Shown piece after piece: positions 1-8,284 of a stretch of 64,000 nucleotides of DNA. The stretch is from MVRV01 sp964646755 (GTDB lineage Bacteria > Desulfobacterota > Syntrophia > Syntrophales > Smithellaceae): contig CAZYIE010000002.1 in assembly GCA_964646755.1 (NCBI GenBank), positions 62,001 to 126,000 on the forward strand, written 5' to 3'. Every line of letters begins with the position of its first letter. Position 1 is the first letter of the stretch. Below the pieces are notes generated by a model that made no database searches, was not told the DNA's origin, and saw only the letters and a program-made list of their open reading frames with translations. The position numbers and the translations under genes were made by a program.

Positions 1-26
1 AAAACAACAAAAAGGAAAAAGCTATG

Positions 27-383
27 TTAATAAACAAATGAAGGCTGAACCGTGATTTTGTTCTCCGGCAGCTTTTCGGCTGTAATTAAGTCACATGTCT
101 CGTGGTCTTCTGCGCCATCTTTCTGGGGCTTCGACGTTCTGTGTATATATGTGCCCGTGGTATTTGATTTCTTTGTCGGTCGTAGAGGGGGCACAGGCAT
201 CTTCAACCCTTTCTTCTTCATCTGCCAATATCCCCTGCCGGGCACAGGAATTTCCAGCCTCTTGCAGATTTTTCCCAAACCACGATCAGAAATTCCATAC
301 CCCCGTGCAAGCTTGGATACAGGCTCAACCCAGACCATCTTGTATAACTCCTCACGCTTTAGAAAAATTGTTTCATCGTCCAT
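27..383 (-). CDS. Short HTH-type protein of unknown function
   Basis: A 118-residue protein read from an ATG that has AGAGGTG about six bases upstream. A GTG three codons earlier would also fit, but the ribosome site would then overlap it. The N-terminal half (about residues 8-55) has a recurrent bacterial pattern, ELYKMVWVEPVSKLARGYGI followed by KICKRLEIPVPGRGYW, which resembles a helix-turn-helix segment that usually opens much longer proteins. The rest is lysine/proline-rich and looks disordered. It is probably a truncated or stand-alone N-terminal piece of such a protein. It lies downstream of brxA on the same strand but about 400 bases away, so it is probably not part of the BREX operon. 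Function unknown. Confidence 0.55.
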   Translation of the reverse strand: MDDETIFLKREELYKMVWVEPVSKLARGYGISDRGLGKICKRLEIPVPGRGYWQMKKKGLKMPVPPLRPTKKSNTTGTYIHRTSKPQKDGAEDHETCDLITAEKLPENKITVQPSFVY

Positions 384-790
384 TTTCCCCACCTCTGAAA
401 ATATTTGCCAGGATTACCACTGCCGACAATAAATACAAATGACAGGAAAGTACTATATTTCTTTACTTTAATCAGGTGATTCATGTTTGGAATAAGCGAC
501 AGGGATTATTTGCGGCAATGGCGGAACCGGAACCTTTTCTATGCGCCGCCGGCCGGGCCAGATAACTCGGCACATTCTGTGTTTTCCAGAGTATAACCCG
601 GCCACTGCGAATTAAACGAAAGGAAATTTATCTCTGCCAAGGCCCGGGTGCCGTCCATACAGCCGGAACAGCTTTGCTATTTACAAGACACTTATATACC
701 ATGTCTTTGAAAATGCTATTGAAGCATATATCTCCAAACTCCGGATAAGCGTTTAAGTTTAATTTAGTATACTGTCCCCGGAATATCATA
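384..790. other. Intergenic stretch below brxA
   Basis: About 400 bases with no convincing gene. It contains one short open frame (listed separately at 483-596). No clear terminator hairpin is visible beyond the end of brxA. Confidence 0.5.
483..596 (+). CDS. Possible 37-residue small ORF
   Basis: ATG to TAA with AGGTGA about four bases before the start. It begins MFGISDRDYLRQWRNRN and is rich in Arg, Tyr and Pro. No family is recognised. It could be the opening fragment of a longer gene that was lost, or chance. Reported only because the start site has a fair ribosome-binding sequence and the surrounding 400 bases have no other gene. Confidence 0.2.
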   Translation: MFGISDRDYLRQWRNRNLFYAPPAGPDNSAHSVFSRV

Positions 791-1546
791 TTATTGCACT
801 TTCAGTTTCAGCAGGACGTCGTCTAGGCTATGTCGAATCACATCTATGCTAGCCGCCTGCCGGGCAATGAATTCAGCGGTCAACGTTGGGAGTCGAAATG
901 GAAAGAATGCCGGGTGATTGCATAGCAGGGACAATGCGCCTTTGCCTTCCGGGACGGCGTAAAGCGCTGCCTCAAGCATCAGTATTCCCAGATTCTGGTC
1001 GGAGATGCTAATACTTAGACCTTTCTCATAGCAACCTTTGACGCTGGTATCCTTCAACACACCCCATGCCACAAAGGATCGAACGGTATACCGGGCGTTT
1101 CTTGCAACGGTCTCTCTGTCTCCATATTGTTCCTTAATGCGATTGAACACCTGCGTTTGAGTTATTTGTTCTTGCAGGTTTAGCAAGCGTCCTACCTGTT
1201 TTGCAACATTGAACCAGAATGGATAAGTGGCTGAAATAACAGCCCAGTGCAAAGGGAGCCACATTTCTTCCGATAGGTCTTGGGCCAAAGGCAAGGCAGC
1301 ATCCCGAAATCTGAGAATTTCATTCGAGGGTGAAAACCAGGATGCGAGAATTCCTATTGCTATCCCGTAGGTTTTCTCTCCCCTCTCTCCAAAGCCGCCA
1401 CTTTGTTTCTGTGTGGCAAGGTATTTATCCAGATCACTTCTTATCTCGGTCTCGGACATGCCCGCTAAAAGCAAGCGAAGTACCCGATCCATCCAGTGTT
1501 TTTGGATCGTTTGCTTGATGCCCAGTTTATCGTGACGTTTGCCCAC
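791..1546 (-). CDS. brxA: BREX protein BrxA-like (last gene of type 3 BREX)
   Basis: A 251-residue protein starting at GTG that overlaps the pglZ stop (TAGTG), with AGGGGG eight bases upstream. It is mostly alpha-helical. The segment VARNARYTVRSFVAWGVLKD resembles the conserved C-terminal part of the DUF1819/BrxA family, and position after pglZ is where type 3 BREX places brxA. BrxA is a small NusB-like DNA-binding protein in characterised systems; its exact role in the defence complex is not settled. This copy is somewhat longer than the roughly 200 residues usual for type 1 BrxA. Family assignment rests partly on position. Confidence 0.7.
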   Translation of the reverse strand: MGKRHDKLGIKQTIQKHWMDRVLRLLLAGMSETEIRSDLDKYLATQKQSGGFGERGEKTYGIAIGILASWFSPSNEILRFRDAALPLAQDLSEEMWLPLHWAVISATYPFWFNVAKQVGRLLNLQEQITQTQVFNRIKEQYGDRETVARNARYTVRSFVAWGVLKDTSVKGCYEKGLSISISDQNLGILMLEAALYAVPEGKGALSLLCNHPAFFPFRLPTLTAEFIARQAASIDVIRHSLDDVLLKLKVQ

Positions 1547-3552
1547 TATCGTTTCCCCCTATCGATTTGAACCAGAGGTACAATGATTTCCTCTATGGAT
1601 ATCCCACCGTGACTAACGAGACGTTCTTTTTCAGAAACGAACGCTTTTCGTGAGGGCGCCAGCAAGGGCAGATAATCATTGGGCAACCCAATGGGGTCCC
1701 ATTCCAGTGCGGCTGGAAAGCGTTCCTTCACCGTACTGCGAAGAACCGCGTCGGGATAAATGCGGACTCTTTCACCTCGCAGGTCTGCCACAGCCCCCTC
1801 CGCCGGACGGCCACACCCTTCCGCCTCGATATTACCATGGTCAGAAGTCAGATAGACACGGAAGCCCCGCTCCAGAAGCAGATCGAGAAGGGTGTGCATG
1901 TATGGCTGTTTAGCCCATTGGCATACCTGATTGTGCATCCCGGCAGTGCCCATTTCCATTCCGTGCATGATCTTGTCGACCTTGTCCACGACCAGTCCGG
2001 CGACCCTTGCTTTGGGATGAGAAAGCGCTTCGGAAACGCTCTCCAAACTTCCGTCGCCCAGTCCCTTGATGTATACGACCTCGTTTGGTGTGAAACCTTG
2101 ATCGGCCCAGAACTGTGACCATAGTGCAGGTTCCCTGTCCGTTGTCTGGATACTGTTCGGGAAAAAGATGGGAGCCTTGCCGGCGAACACAGTTTGGCGC
2201 GAAACGGATGTGAGGGAAGGAATCCAGGCGAAAACAGCCTGCTCCCTGAATCTGTAACCGGGCTGCCGTGAAGCGAGCGCGCCGCGGACCACCAGCCACT
2301 GATCCATAGCAAGGCCATCCACCACGATCAGTGCGATCTTCGCGTTACGATCTTCTGCCACCTGACGGGCAAGAAAGCGCGGGAGGTGATGCAGCATAAC
2401 CGGGGGCACTGGCGGCAGGTTGACAAGCCCCGCGTACCGTTTGAAGAGCCAGGCTGTAAAACCATTGTCCACCTGTACCTGTAGACTCTTTGTGTGCTCG
2501 TTCGTTTCATCGAGAAGGGCAGCGGTTTGCTCGTTCATGAGCAAGATCAACTCCGCCCATCCACGGGCAAAGTGGAACCAATCCGTGTGCTTTGCGTCGT
2601 CGGCCGGAACGGATGTCCGCAGGCTGCCTATGAGCTTACCCAGGCGACGAGACCTGTCCTCAATTGGGGCAGTTCGAATGCCGATGCCTACCCATGTCTT
2701 GGACAGGGCATCCGCATGATCGTGTGACACGGAGTGCAGCAAACCCTCTACGAACAGGTTGTCGATGTAGACTCGGATGTCATGGTGATCGAATGGCAGA
2801 TCGACAGGTCCCTCAATGGCCAGACCATATGACTTCTCGACTTCACGAATACCAGATTCCCCTTTGGCTGCCTCCTGGTCAAGGAAGATCGGCCATCGCT
2901 CTTGAAGGAATGCGAAGAATGCCTCCCTGTCAGTAACCAGTTTCTCAAGCGGCCAGTCATCGAAGGTGGTGCTCTGGCGCAGGAGTTGGATGAACCTCTC
3001 ATCCAGCACAGGCGGAATGCGCTGGCTGCGGTAGTGACGTCGTAGAAGCACGCGCAAGAGATCTGATGGCTGCTTAATCAGCTCTGTTGCAATTTGGAAG
3101 ACATGCCGGAGGACGAATTCCTTGGTGGCATTGTCGCCCAACTGGCCGGGCGCGTGTCGATTCTGTGCCTCGTATAAGGCATCGAGGTCTCCCCTGTCTA
3201 GCGCGGTCACGACCGGATAACTGAGGTTTTGGAAGATGTCGCCAAGGTTGAACGATAGCTTACGACCAGCATGGAGAAGATCATAGGGCAGAGAAGCCAG
3301 ATCGCTGGCCTGGGAGCGCAGCACGACTACGAGGTCCGTGTGCTCACCCCGATCCCAGCGGGATCGGAATTTCGACTCGTAGGCGTAGCGGAACGCGATG
3401 TGGTCTTCAAACGGGATCAGCTCAAACCCGCGCACGCGGACTCCTTCTAGAATCCCTTCTTCGAGCAAAAGCCCGTCCGGGTCGGCCACCAGGGTAAGCC
3501 GCGAAACCTGCGGTGTAAATTCCTTAAGAATCTGATCGCGCCAGCTAATCAT
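1546..3552 (-). CDS. pglZ: BREX phosphatase-like protein PglZ
   Basis: A 668-residue protein; the ATG lies just inside the end of brxHII (8-base overlap), and a GTG two codons earlier is also possible. The alkaline-phosphatase superfamily core starts near residue 405 with IALIVVDGLAMDQW (metal-binding Asp), continues with the nucleophile region SLTSVSRQTVFAG and ends with YLTSDHGNIEAEG, which carries the Asp-His metal ligands. PglZ is the hallmark gene of all BREX systems and needs its metal site for defence. The N-terminal 400 residues are helical and typical of the type 3 version. It lies between brxHII and brxA as expected. Confidence 0.93.
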   Translation of the reverse strand: MISWRDQILKEFTPQVSRLTLVADPDGLLLEEGILEGVRVRGFELIPFEDHIAFRYAYESKFRSRWDRGEHTDLVVVLRSQASDLASLPYDLLHAGRKLSFNLGDIFQNLSYPVVTALDRGDLDALYEAQNRHAPGQLGDNATKEFVLRHVFQIATELIKQPSDLLRVLLRRHYRSQRIPPVLDERFIQLLRQSTTFDDWPLEKLVTDREAFFAFLQERWPIFLDQEAAKGESGIREVEKSYGLAIEGPVDLPFDHHDIRVYIDNLFVEGLLHSVSHDHADALSKTWVGIGIRTAPIEDRSRRLGKLIGSLRTSVPADDAKHTDWFHFARGWAELILLMNEQTAALLDETNEHTKSLQVQVDNGFTAWLFKRYAGLVNLPPVPPVMLHHLPRFLARQVAEDRNAKIALIVVDGLAMDQWLVVRGALASRQPGYRFREQAVFAWIPSLTSVSRQTVFAGKAPIFFPNSIQTTDREPALWSQFWADQGFTPNEVVYIKGLGDGSLESVSEALSHPKARVAGLVVDKVDKIMHGMEMGTAGMHNQVCQWAKQPYMHTLLDLLLERGFRVYLTSDHGNIEAEGCGRPAEGAVADLRGERVRIYPDAVLRSTVKERFPAALEWDPIGLPNDYLPLLAPSRKAFVSEKERLVSHGGISIEEIIVPLVQIDRGKR

Positions 3553-6331
3553 GGCCACCGCCCTCCACTCTAATCACAAGCAGTGGCAACATTTCGGGAT
3601 AGGCATGGACCTTCTGGTCGAGCTGCGCCTGGAAGTTCCGTTCTTCCTGCGAAAGGATGTTCAGACGATAATGACGAACATGGAGCAGACCGATCCGCTC
3701 TACGGTTTTGCGGCGGGCGGCAAAGGCGTAGTTGGCCTTCTCGCGCTCGCGTGCGATGCGTGCATGGTGCTCCTGTATGAGCGCTTCGTAGATGGGCTTT
3801 CCGTGTTCCTCCGCGGCATTCTGCATCTTTGCGAAGGCGGCTTGGGATATCGCCGCGTCAATAATGGACTGGAAATGTGTATTTACCGAGAGAAGCTGGT
3901 CCCATATGTGTCTGGCAGTCGGCATATAGACCATTCCGTTGTCGGCCAGGAAGAGAGGCATGATTCTCCGACGGTTCCACTCCATGGCTGCGATGGCGAT
4001 CCGCCACAGGGACCAGATGCCTCGGACTTCATCGGAAATACCGGGAATCGACACCACCGCGATAGGTTGACCTGGCGCGAAACGGGGGAGCCTCATGGCC
4101 AAGCCACGGACTTTAGGATCTTCCAGTGTCAGGTGCCGGGCGGCCGGAAGCCTCTCGGCTTCCTTGCCTGTGAAAACTACGTTCTCATAGGTTTCGCCAT
4201 CAGGCCAGGTGAGGTTCCAACTTTGGCTTCTCCTCTCGGTCTGGCCACCATGCGCCTTGAGGTAGCTCACGGTCATACGTTCGACCCAATGGTGTAAGGG
4301 GTGGGTCAGCAGCCGCTGGGCAATAACTGCCTCGAGTTGCTCAGTCGTGCGGAGCATGGATGTAGTCGTGCGCGCCTCGCGTTCCTGGTCCTGCAAGCGG
4401 GAAACCAGGCTCGCCACGGATTCCTCCACCTTTTCGGGGTTGAGGATCGCCTCGACATACATTTCGTCGAACATCCGACCTCCTTCAGCGGAGTCGAGGA
4501 CGTCGCCGGTCTTATCAATGCCGAACTCCTCGAAGATGACGGCGAGTTTCTGCTCCAAGATTTCTCTGACGCGGCACTCGACCGAATCCTCAAACACAAA
4601 ATTGATTGCACGCACGGTATGGAGCTGACCGATACGATCCACTCGGCCGATGCGCTGTTCCAATTTCATCGGATTCCAGGGTATGTCGTAGTTGATCACA
4701 ACGTGGCAGAATTGCAGGTTCAAACCCTCCCCACCTGCATCGGTGGAAATGAGGATGCGAACATCGCCTGCGAATGCCTCCTGAACTCGCTTGCGTTCTT
4801 CCATGTCCATGGAGCCGTTCAGGCAGACGACCGAGAACCCGCGTTCAGTCAGGAATCGCCGCAGCATCTCCTGGGTGGGCACGAACTCGGTGAACACCAG
4901 CACCTTAAGCTCTGGATCGCTCTCTTCGGACTGTAGACGGTAGAGCCAATCCAGCAGCGACTCGGCCTTTGCATCCGGTCCGATATGCTCGCAACGTGCC
5001 GCGGCATCTAAGAGCAGCTTAACCTCGGAACGTTCGTTCTTGAGCGCCTTGAGCCGAGTGTTAAGCAACACATCGATCTGTTCCTGGCCATCCAGATCAG
5101 ACCATTCCTCCTCGGAGGTGAGCGGGAACAGGGTCAGTTGCTCCTGGGGTGTGGCGAGCGCTTCGAGCCGCCTTTCAAGTGTGGTGCGAATGGCGCTCGT
5201 ACTGGAGACCACCAGGCGCTGCATCAAAATCATCAAGAAACCGATGTAATTTCGTTTTTCCCGCATGGCCTGGTGGTGATGCTCTTCCCACGAAACGGGC
5301 ACAAGCTGTGTCCGCCGGGGTTTGAACAGCGGCTTACCATCGGCGTCAATGGCGCAGCGCTTCTCCGTGCGGATGACATATGGCTGGATTCGATCGCGCG
5401 TAACGCTGCTGATGTCCGGAAACTCCTGAGCGTCGATCAGTGATACCAGCCGGTGAAAGGCGTCAGTCTTGCCCTGATGCGGGGTGGCCGAAAGCAACAG
5501 TAAATAAGGCGCGGCCTCGGAGAGACCCTGCCCCAGCTTGAAGCGGGCCACCTGGTCGGTGCTGCCACCGAGACGGTGCGCTTCATCTACGATGACCAAG
5601 TCCCAGCCGGCGGAAATCAGGTCTTCGAACCGTTCGCGGTTGTGCTCGCCCACCTGGTCCGCAGTCCATCCACGGCGCTTGTCCAGGGGCTTGACCGAAT
5701 CCATCGGCACGACCACCTGGGAGAACATTTGCCAAGCGTTGGCGGGAAGAACATCCGGGTTGTGATTGCCCTTTTCGCCATTTCCTGGGCCTGTTACCGT
5801 GGCAATCCGTTTCAATGTCTTGATGTCTTCGGGAAGCACGAGCTGAAAGGTTTCCCCGAAGTGGAAGCGCATCTCGCTAACCCACTGGCTTACCAGTCCC
5901 TTCGGAGCGATGACTAGCGTCCGCTTGATCAACCCACGGAGCTTGAGCTCCCGCATGATAAGACCGGCCTCAATGGTCTTGCCCAAACCGACCTCGTCTG
6001 CCAGGAGATAGCGCACCCGGTCGCCCGCGATGGCGCGAGATAGAGCCCGAATCTGGTGCGGTAGCGGAATAACTGAGGATTCGATAGGCGCCAGAAGCAC
6101 ATCTTGGGTCAGCGCATCGGCTACTCGTGCGGCTGCTGCGACGTAAGCGATATCTTCCGGCGAACCGGTGCCGGCGCTCTCCAAAGATTTGAGTTTAGAC
6201 GCCGGAATGTGAACCACGGAGTCGCGACCGGGCAACCAGACGCGGCATGTCGTCTCGCCCCAGAGTGTCCGGGTTTCGATAACCTGACAGATCTGCCCGT
6301 GGTCAGGGCTGTAGAACCAGTTTCCATGCAT
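3545..6331 (-). CDS. brxHII: BREX-3 SNF2-family helicase BrxHII
   Basis: A 928-residue SF2/SNF2-type ATPase. Walker A is LLADEVGLGKTIEAG (about residues 109-123); the DEAH box VIVDEAHRLGG lies near residue 246; the second RecA domain has VLVFTEFVPTQEML, ISTDAGGEGLNLQ and QRIGRVDRIGQ. A helical C-terminal extension follows. BrxHII is the helicase specific to type 3 BREX and sits before pglZ here, as usual. Its ATG shares one base with the stop of the Toprim gene (TGATG), so translation of the two is probably coupled. DISARM also carries an SNF2 helicase (DrmD), but no drmA, drmB or drmC is present. Confidence 0.92.
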   Translation of the reverse strand: MHGNWFYSPDHGQICQVIETRTLWGETTCRVWLPGRDSVVHIPASKLKSLESAGTGSPEDIAYVAAAARVADALTQDVLLAPIESSVIPLPHQIRALSRAIAGDRVRYLLADEVGLGKTIEAGLIMRELKLRGLIKRTLVIAPKGLVSQWVSEMRFHFGETFQLVLPEDIKTLKRIATVTGPGNGEKGNHNPDVLPANAWQMFSQVVVPMDSVKPLDKRRGWTADQVGEHNRERFEDLISAGWDLVIVDEAHRLGGSTDQVARFKLGQGLSEAAPYLLLLSATPHQGKTDAFHRLVSLIDAQEFPDISSVTRDRIQPYVIRTEKRCAIDADGKPLFKPRRTQLVPVSWEEHHHQAMREKRNYIGFLMILMQRLVVSSTSAIRTTLERRLEALATPQEQLTLFPLTSEEEWSDLDGQEQIDVLLNTRLKALKNERSEVKLLLDAAARCEHIGPDAKAESLLDWLYRLQSEESDPELKVLVFTEFVPTQEMLRRFLTERGFSVVCLNGSMDMEERKRVQEAFAGDVRILISTDAGGEGLNLQFCHVVINYDIPWNPMKLEQRIGRVDRIGQLHTVRAINFVFEDSVECRVREILEQKLAVIFEEFGIDKTGDVLDSAEGGRMFDEMYVEAILNPEKVEESVASLVSRLQDQEREARTTTSMLRTTEQLEAVIAQRLLTHPLHHWVERMTVSYLKAHGGQTERRSQSWNLTWPDGETYENVVFTGKEAERLPAARHLTLEDPKVRGLAMRLPRFAPGQPIAVVSIPGISDEVRGIWSLWRIAIAAMEWNRRRIMPLFLADNGMVYMPTARHIWDQLLSVNTHFQSIIDAAISQAAFAKMQNAAEEHGKPIYEALIQEHHARIAREREKANYAFAARRKTVERIGLLHVRHYRLNILSQEERNFQAQLDQKVHAYPEMLPLLVIRVEGGGHD

Positions 6332-6987
6332 CAGTTCATACCAGACAACGCTTGAATTTTATCGAGGAAGTAACAGAAACTGGGCGACCTATTATTCGCA
6401 ACAATCATGAAGGGTGTAATGGCTTCGGCCCATTTAGATTTTTCCTGCCCTATCGCTTGCCATCCTTTGGCAGATAATGCCTGTTCGCCCCCTGGATAAA
6501 CAGCGTCGGCGAGTTTTTCCCATGTGCCACAAATACTGTCATTAACGTATGAATTCAAAATTGATCTTCGGGCATGTGGATATGCTTCCCTAATGGCATC
6601 GAAGTCACCAAGCAGCCAAGCCTCACCTTCTTCGATGGCCATGCAGAAATGGGCTTTAGGTTTTAGACGGCAGGCATTCAGAATTCGCAATAGCTCCGCG
6701 CGAAATATTTTCTGACATTTATCGTCGAGATCACAGACAACGATCACCGCCTCTGAAAAATCAGGACGACCGGCTTGCGTTCTTCCATATCCTCTCAAAA
6801 GCTTTGCAAGACTATCGAGGAGGATGCGTCGGCTTGCATCCTTGGGATCACTCATATTCTGTGGTATTCTGCCAATACCTTTATAAGCGTGGACAATAAA
6901 AGTGTCGGAGTCTCCGATTATTTTCGGCAGCAGGATATCCAACATTTTTTTTCCGGATTGATCTTCAACGAGGATTTCGAAATGCAT
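6331..6987 (-). CDS. Toprim/DUF4276-like protein, partner of the ABC-type ATPase
   Basis: A 218-residue protein. The start is set by GAGGTGAG five bases before the ATG at 6987, four bases after the ATPase stop; a longer frame reaching back into the ATPase gene is unlikely. It shows Toprim-like motifs: Glu8 in EILVEDQSGK, a D-x-D-D cluster in VIVVCDLDDKC (residues 81-91), and a third acidic patch AIEEGEAWLLGD (about 117-128). Such proteins pair with AAA15/AAA21 ABC-type ATPases in OLD- and PARIS-type anti-phage systems, where the Toprim protein is the nuclease released by the ATPase sensor. It lies inside the BREX operon between pglX and brxHII. The family name and activity are inferred from motifs and partner. 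Confidence 0.7.
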   Translation of the reverse strand: MHFEILVEDQSGKKMLDILLPKIIGDSDTFIVHAYKGIGRIPQNMSDPKDASRRILLDSLAKLLRGYGRTQAGRPDFSEAVIVVCDLDDKCQKIFRAELLRILNACRLKPKAHFCMAIEEGEAWLLGDFDAIREAYPHARRSILNSYVNDSICGTWEKLADAVYPGGEQALSAKGWQAIGQEKSKWAEAITPFMIVANNRSPSFCYFLDKIQALSGMN

Positions 6988-6991
6988 CGAC

Positions 6992-8284
6992 TCACCTCGC
7001 GTCCAGATAATCGCTGTACCATAATCCGCCCAGAGGCAAACCCTCTGCAACCATGTTTTTCACTTGATCGTCGTCACTGGCGCGCTTAATTGTAGAAAAG
7101 CCATCCTGCCCTTTTTCCAAAATCCACACCTCATTGGGGTTAAGAGCATCGACAAAGTATGGCTGGTGTGTCGTAACAAAAATCTGCGAGCCGGATTTTC
7201 TCGTGGTTGCGTGCGCTCTGAATTCCATGGCCAGCGTCTCTAGTAATTTATGGTATAGTCCGTTTTCCGGTTCTTCAATACAAATAAAAGGCGGAGGGCT
7301 TGGGTCCTCAAGCATGAGAAGGTAGGCAAATACTTTAAGCGTGCCGTCGGACATTTGTTGCGCATAAAAGGGGTCATTAAAACCTTTGTCATTAAACCGT
7401 AAAAGTAAACGTCCATCGGGTGTTTTATTTGTGTCAATTTTCTGGACACCTGGTATCTTTTTCGCAATACGGTCAAGAATGGCCTGCAATTTCCGCGGGT
7501 GCTCGCGTTCCATAAACTGAACAACATTGCCAAGATTATCTCCGTGAATATTCAAATGTTTTTGCGGTCCGGCCAACGGCAAACTTCTTGCCGCATCAGG
7601 AGTAAAGTAACTCAAATACCAACCTTCAATAAATCGTCGAAAAGCGGAGATTCTGGGATGCTGTTTCAGCGATCCGAGTGTTGCAATGCCAAGTTTTCTT
7701 TTGTCTTCCAATTCAACAACTTCCGTTTCTTTGGATTCCTCAGATGATTCTCCGGACTTAATCGATTCCATCAACTCTAAAAGATCAAAATCGCCTTTCG
7801 CTTCATCCACTTGACGACCTTCCAGCTCGCCTTTCCAAACAATGCCTTTGCCACTGTCCAACATGAGGAAAGAAAATGGCCAGCCACTGCCTTGACCTTT
7901 TCGGCGTTGTCTGAGCCTTTCCCTCAAGACATAAGGCCTTCCTGAATCATCCAGGTCAATCATCAACTCATAAGTGATAGGGCGCGCATTTCCTTCTTCC
8001 CGGTAATATACTTCAAATTCAATGGGCTGTTTCTGGCCCTGTGCCCGAATTTTTTCAAAACCACCGCGCCCCCGCGCATCACAAGCCTCTTCAACGCCTG
8101 ATTTCAGGCAATCCGCTAAAAAGCCGAATGCATCGAAGAGTGTGCTCTTCCCAACGCCGTTTTTCCCGATGACAGCGGTCATTGGCGTTAAAGGCTCTGC
8201 CTGCTGTTTATTCCATAACCGGCCAAGTGTTATATCTTTTAACACCCGGAAGTTTTTTATTCTAAAACCTTCTATTTTAGCCAT
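6992..8284 (-). CDS. AAA15/AAA21-type ABC ATPase (OLD/PARIS-like sensor)
   Basis: A 430-residue SMC/ABC-type ATPase. Walker A is GKNGVGKST (residues 40-48) after FRIKNFRVLKDITL; the ABC signature MSDGTLK is near 311; Walker B ICIEEPENGLY is near 333-343 with catalytic Glu; the H-loop is FVTTHQPYF near 369-377. A charged insert (about 170-200) replaces the long coiled coil of SMC proteins. This architecture is that of AriA, Old and related defence ATPases. Its ATG shares one base with the pglX stop (TAATG), and the Toprim gene follows after four bases, so the pair forms a cassette coupled to BREX translation. Part of the gene is clearly A/T-richer than brxHII: a 60-base sample at 7381 has 20 G+C, against 34 at 5581. 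Confidence 0.85.
   Translation of the reverse strand: MAKIEGFRIKNFRVLKDITLGRLWNKQQAEPLTPMTAVIGKNGVGKSTLFDAFGFLADCLKSGVEEACDARGRGGFEKIRAQGQKQPIEFEVYYREEGNARPITYELMIDLDDSGRPYVLRERLRQRRKGQGSGWPFSFLMLDSGKGIVWKGELEGRQVDEAKGDFDLLELMESIKSGESSEESKETEVVELEDKRKLGIATLGSLKQHPRISAFRRFIEGWYLSYFTPDAARSLPLAGPQKHLNIHGDNLGNVVQFMEREHPRKLQAILDRIAKKIPGVQKIDTNKTPDGRLLLRFNDKGFNDPFYAQQMSDGTLKVFAYLLMLEDPSPPPFICIEEPENGLYHKLLETLAMEFRAHATTRKSGSQIFVTTHQPYFVDALNPNEVWILEKGQDGFSTIKRASDDDQVKNMVAEGLPLGGLWYSDYLDAR

Noticed and set aside
3551..4936. Long plus-strand open frames opposite brxHII (248 and 211 codons)
   Set aside because: They lie fully antisense to a gene with clear helicase motifs; G+C-rich codon structure opens the opposite frame. 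No ribosome site or family pattern.
6331..7050. Longer start of the Toprim gene (to 7050)
   Set aside because: It would overlap the ATPase gene by 59 bases, while the ATG at 6987 has a strong GAGGTGAG ribosome site and fits the conserved N-terminal strand.
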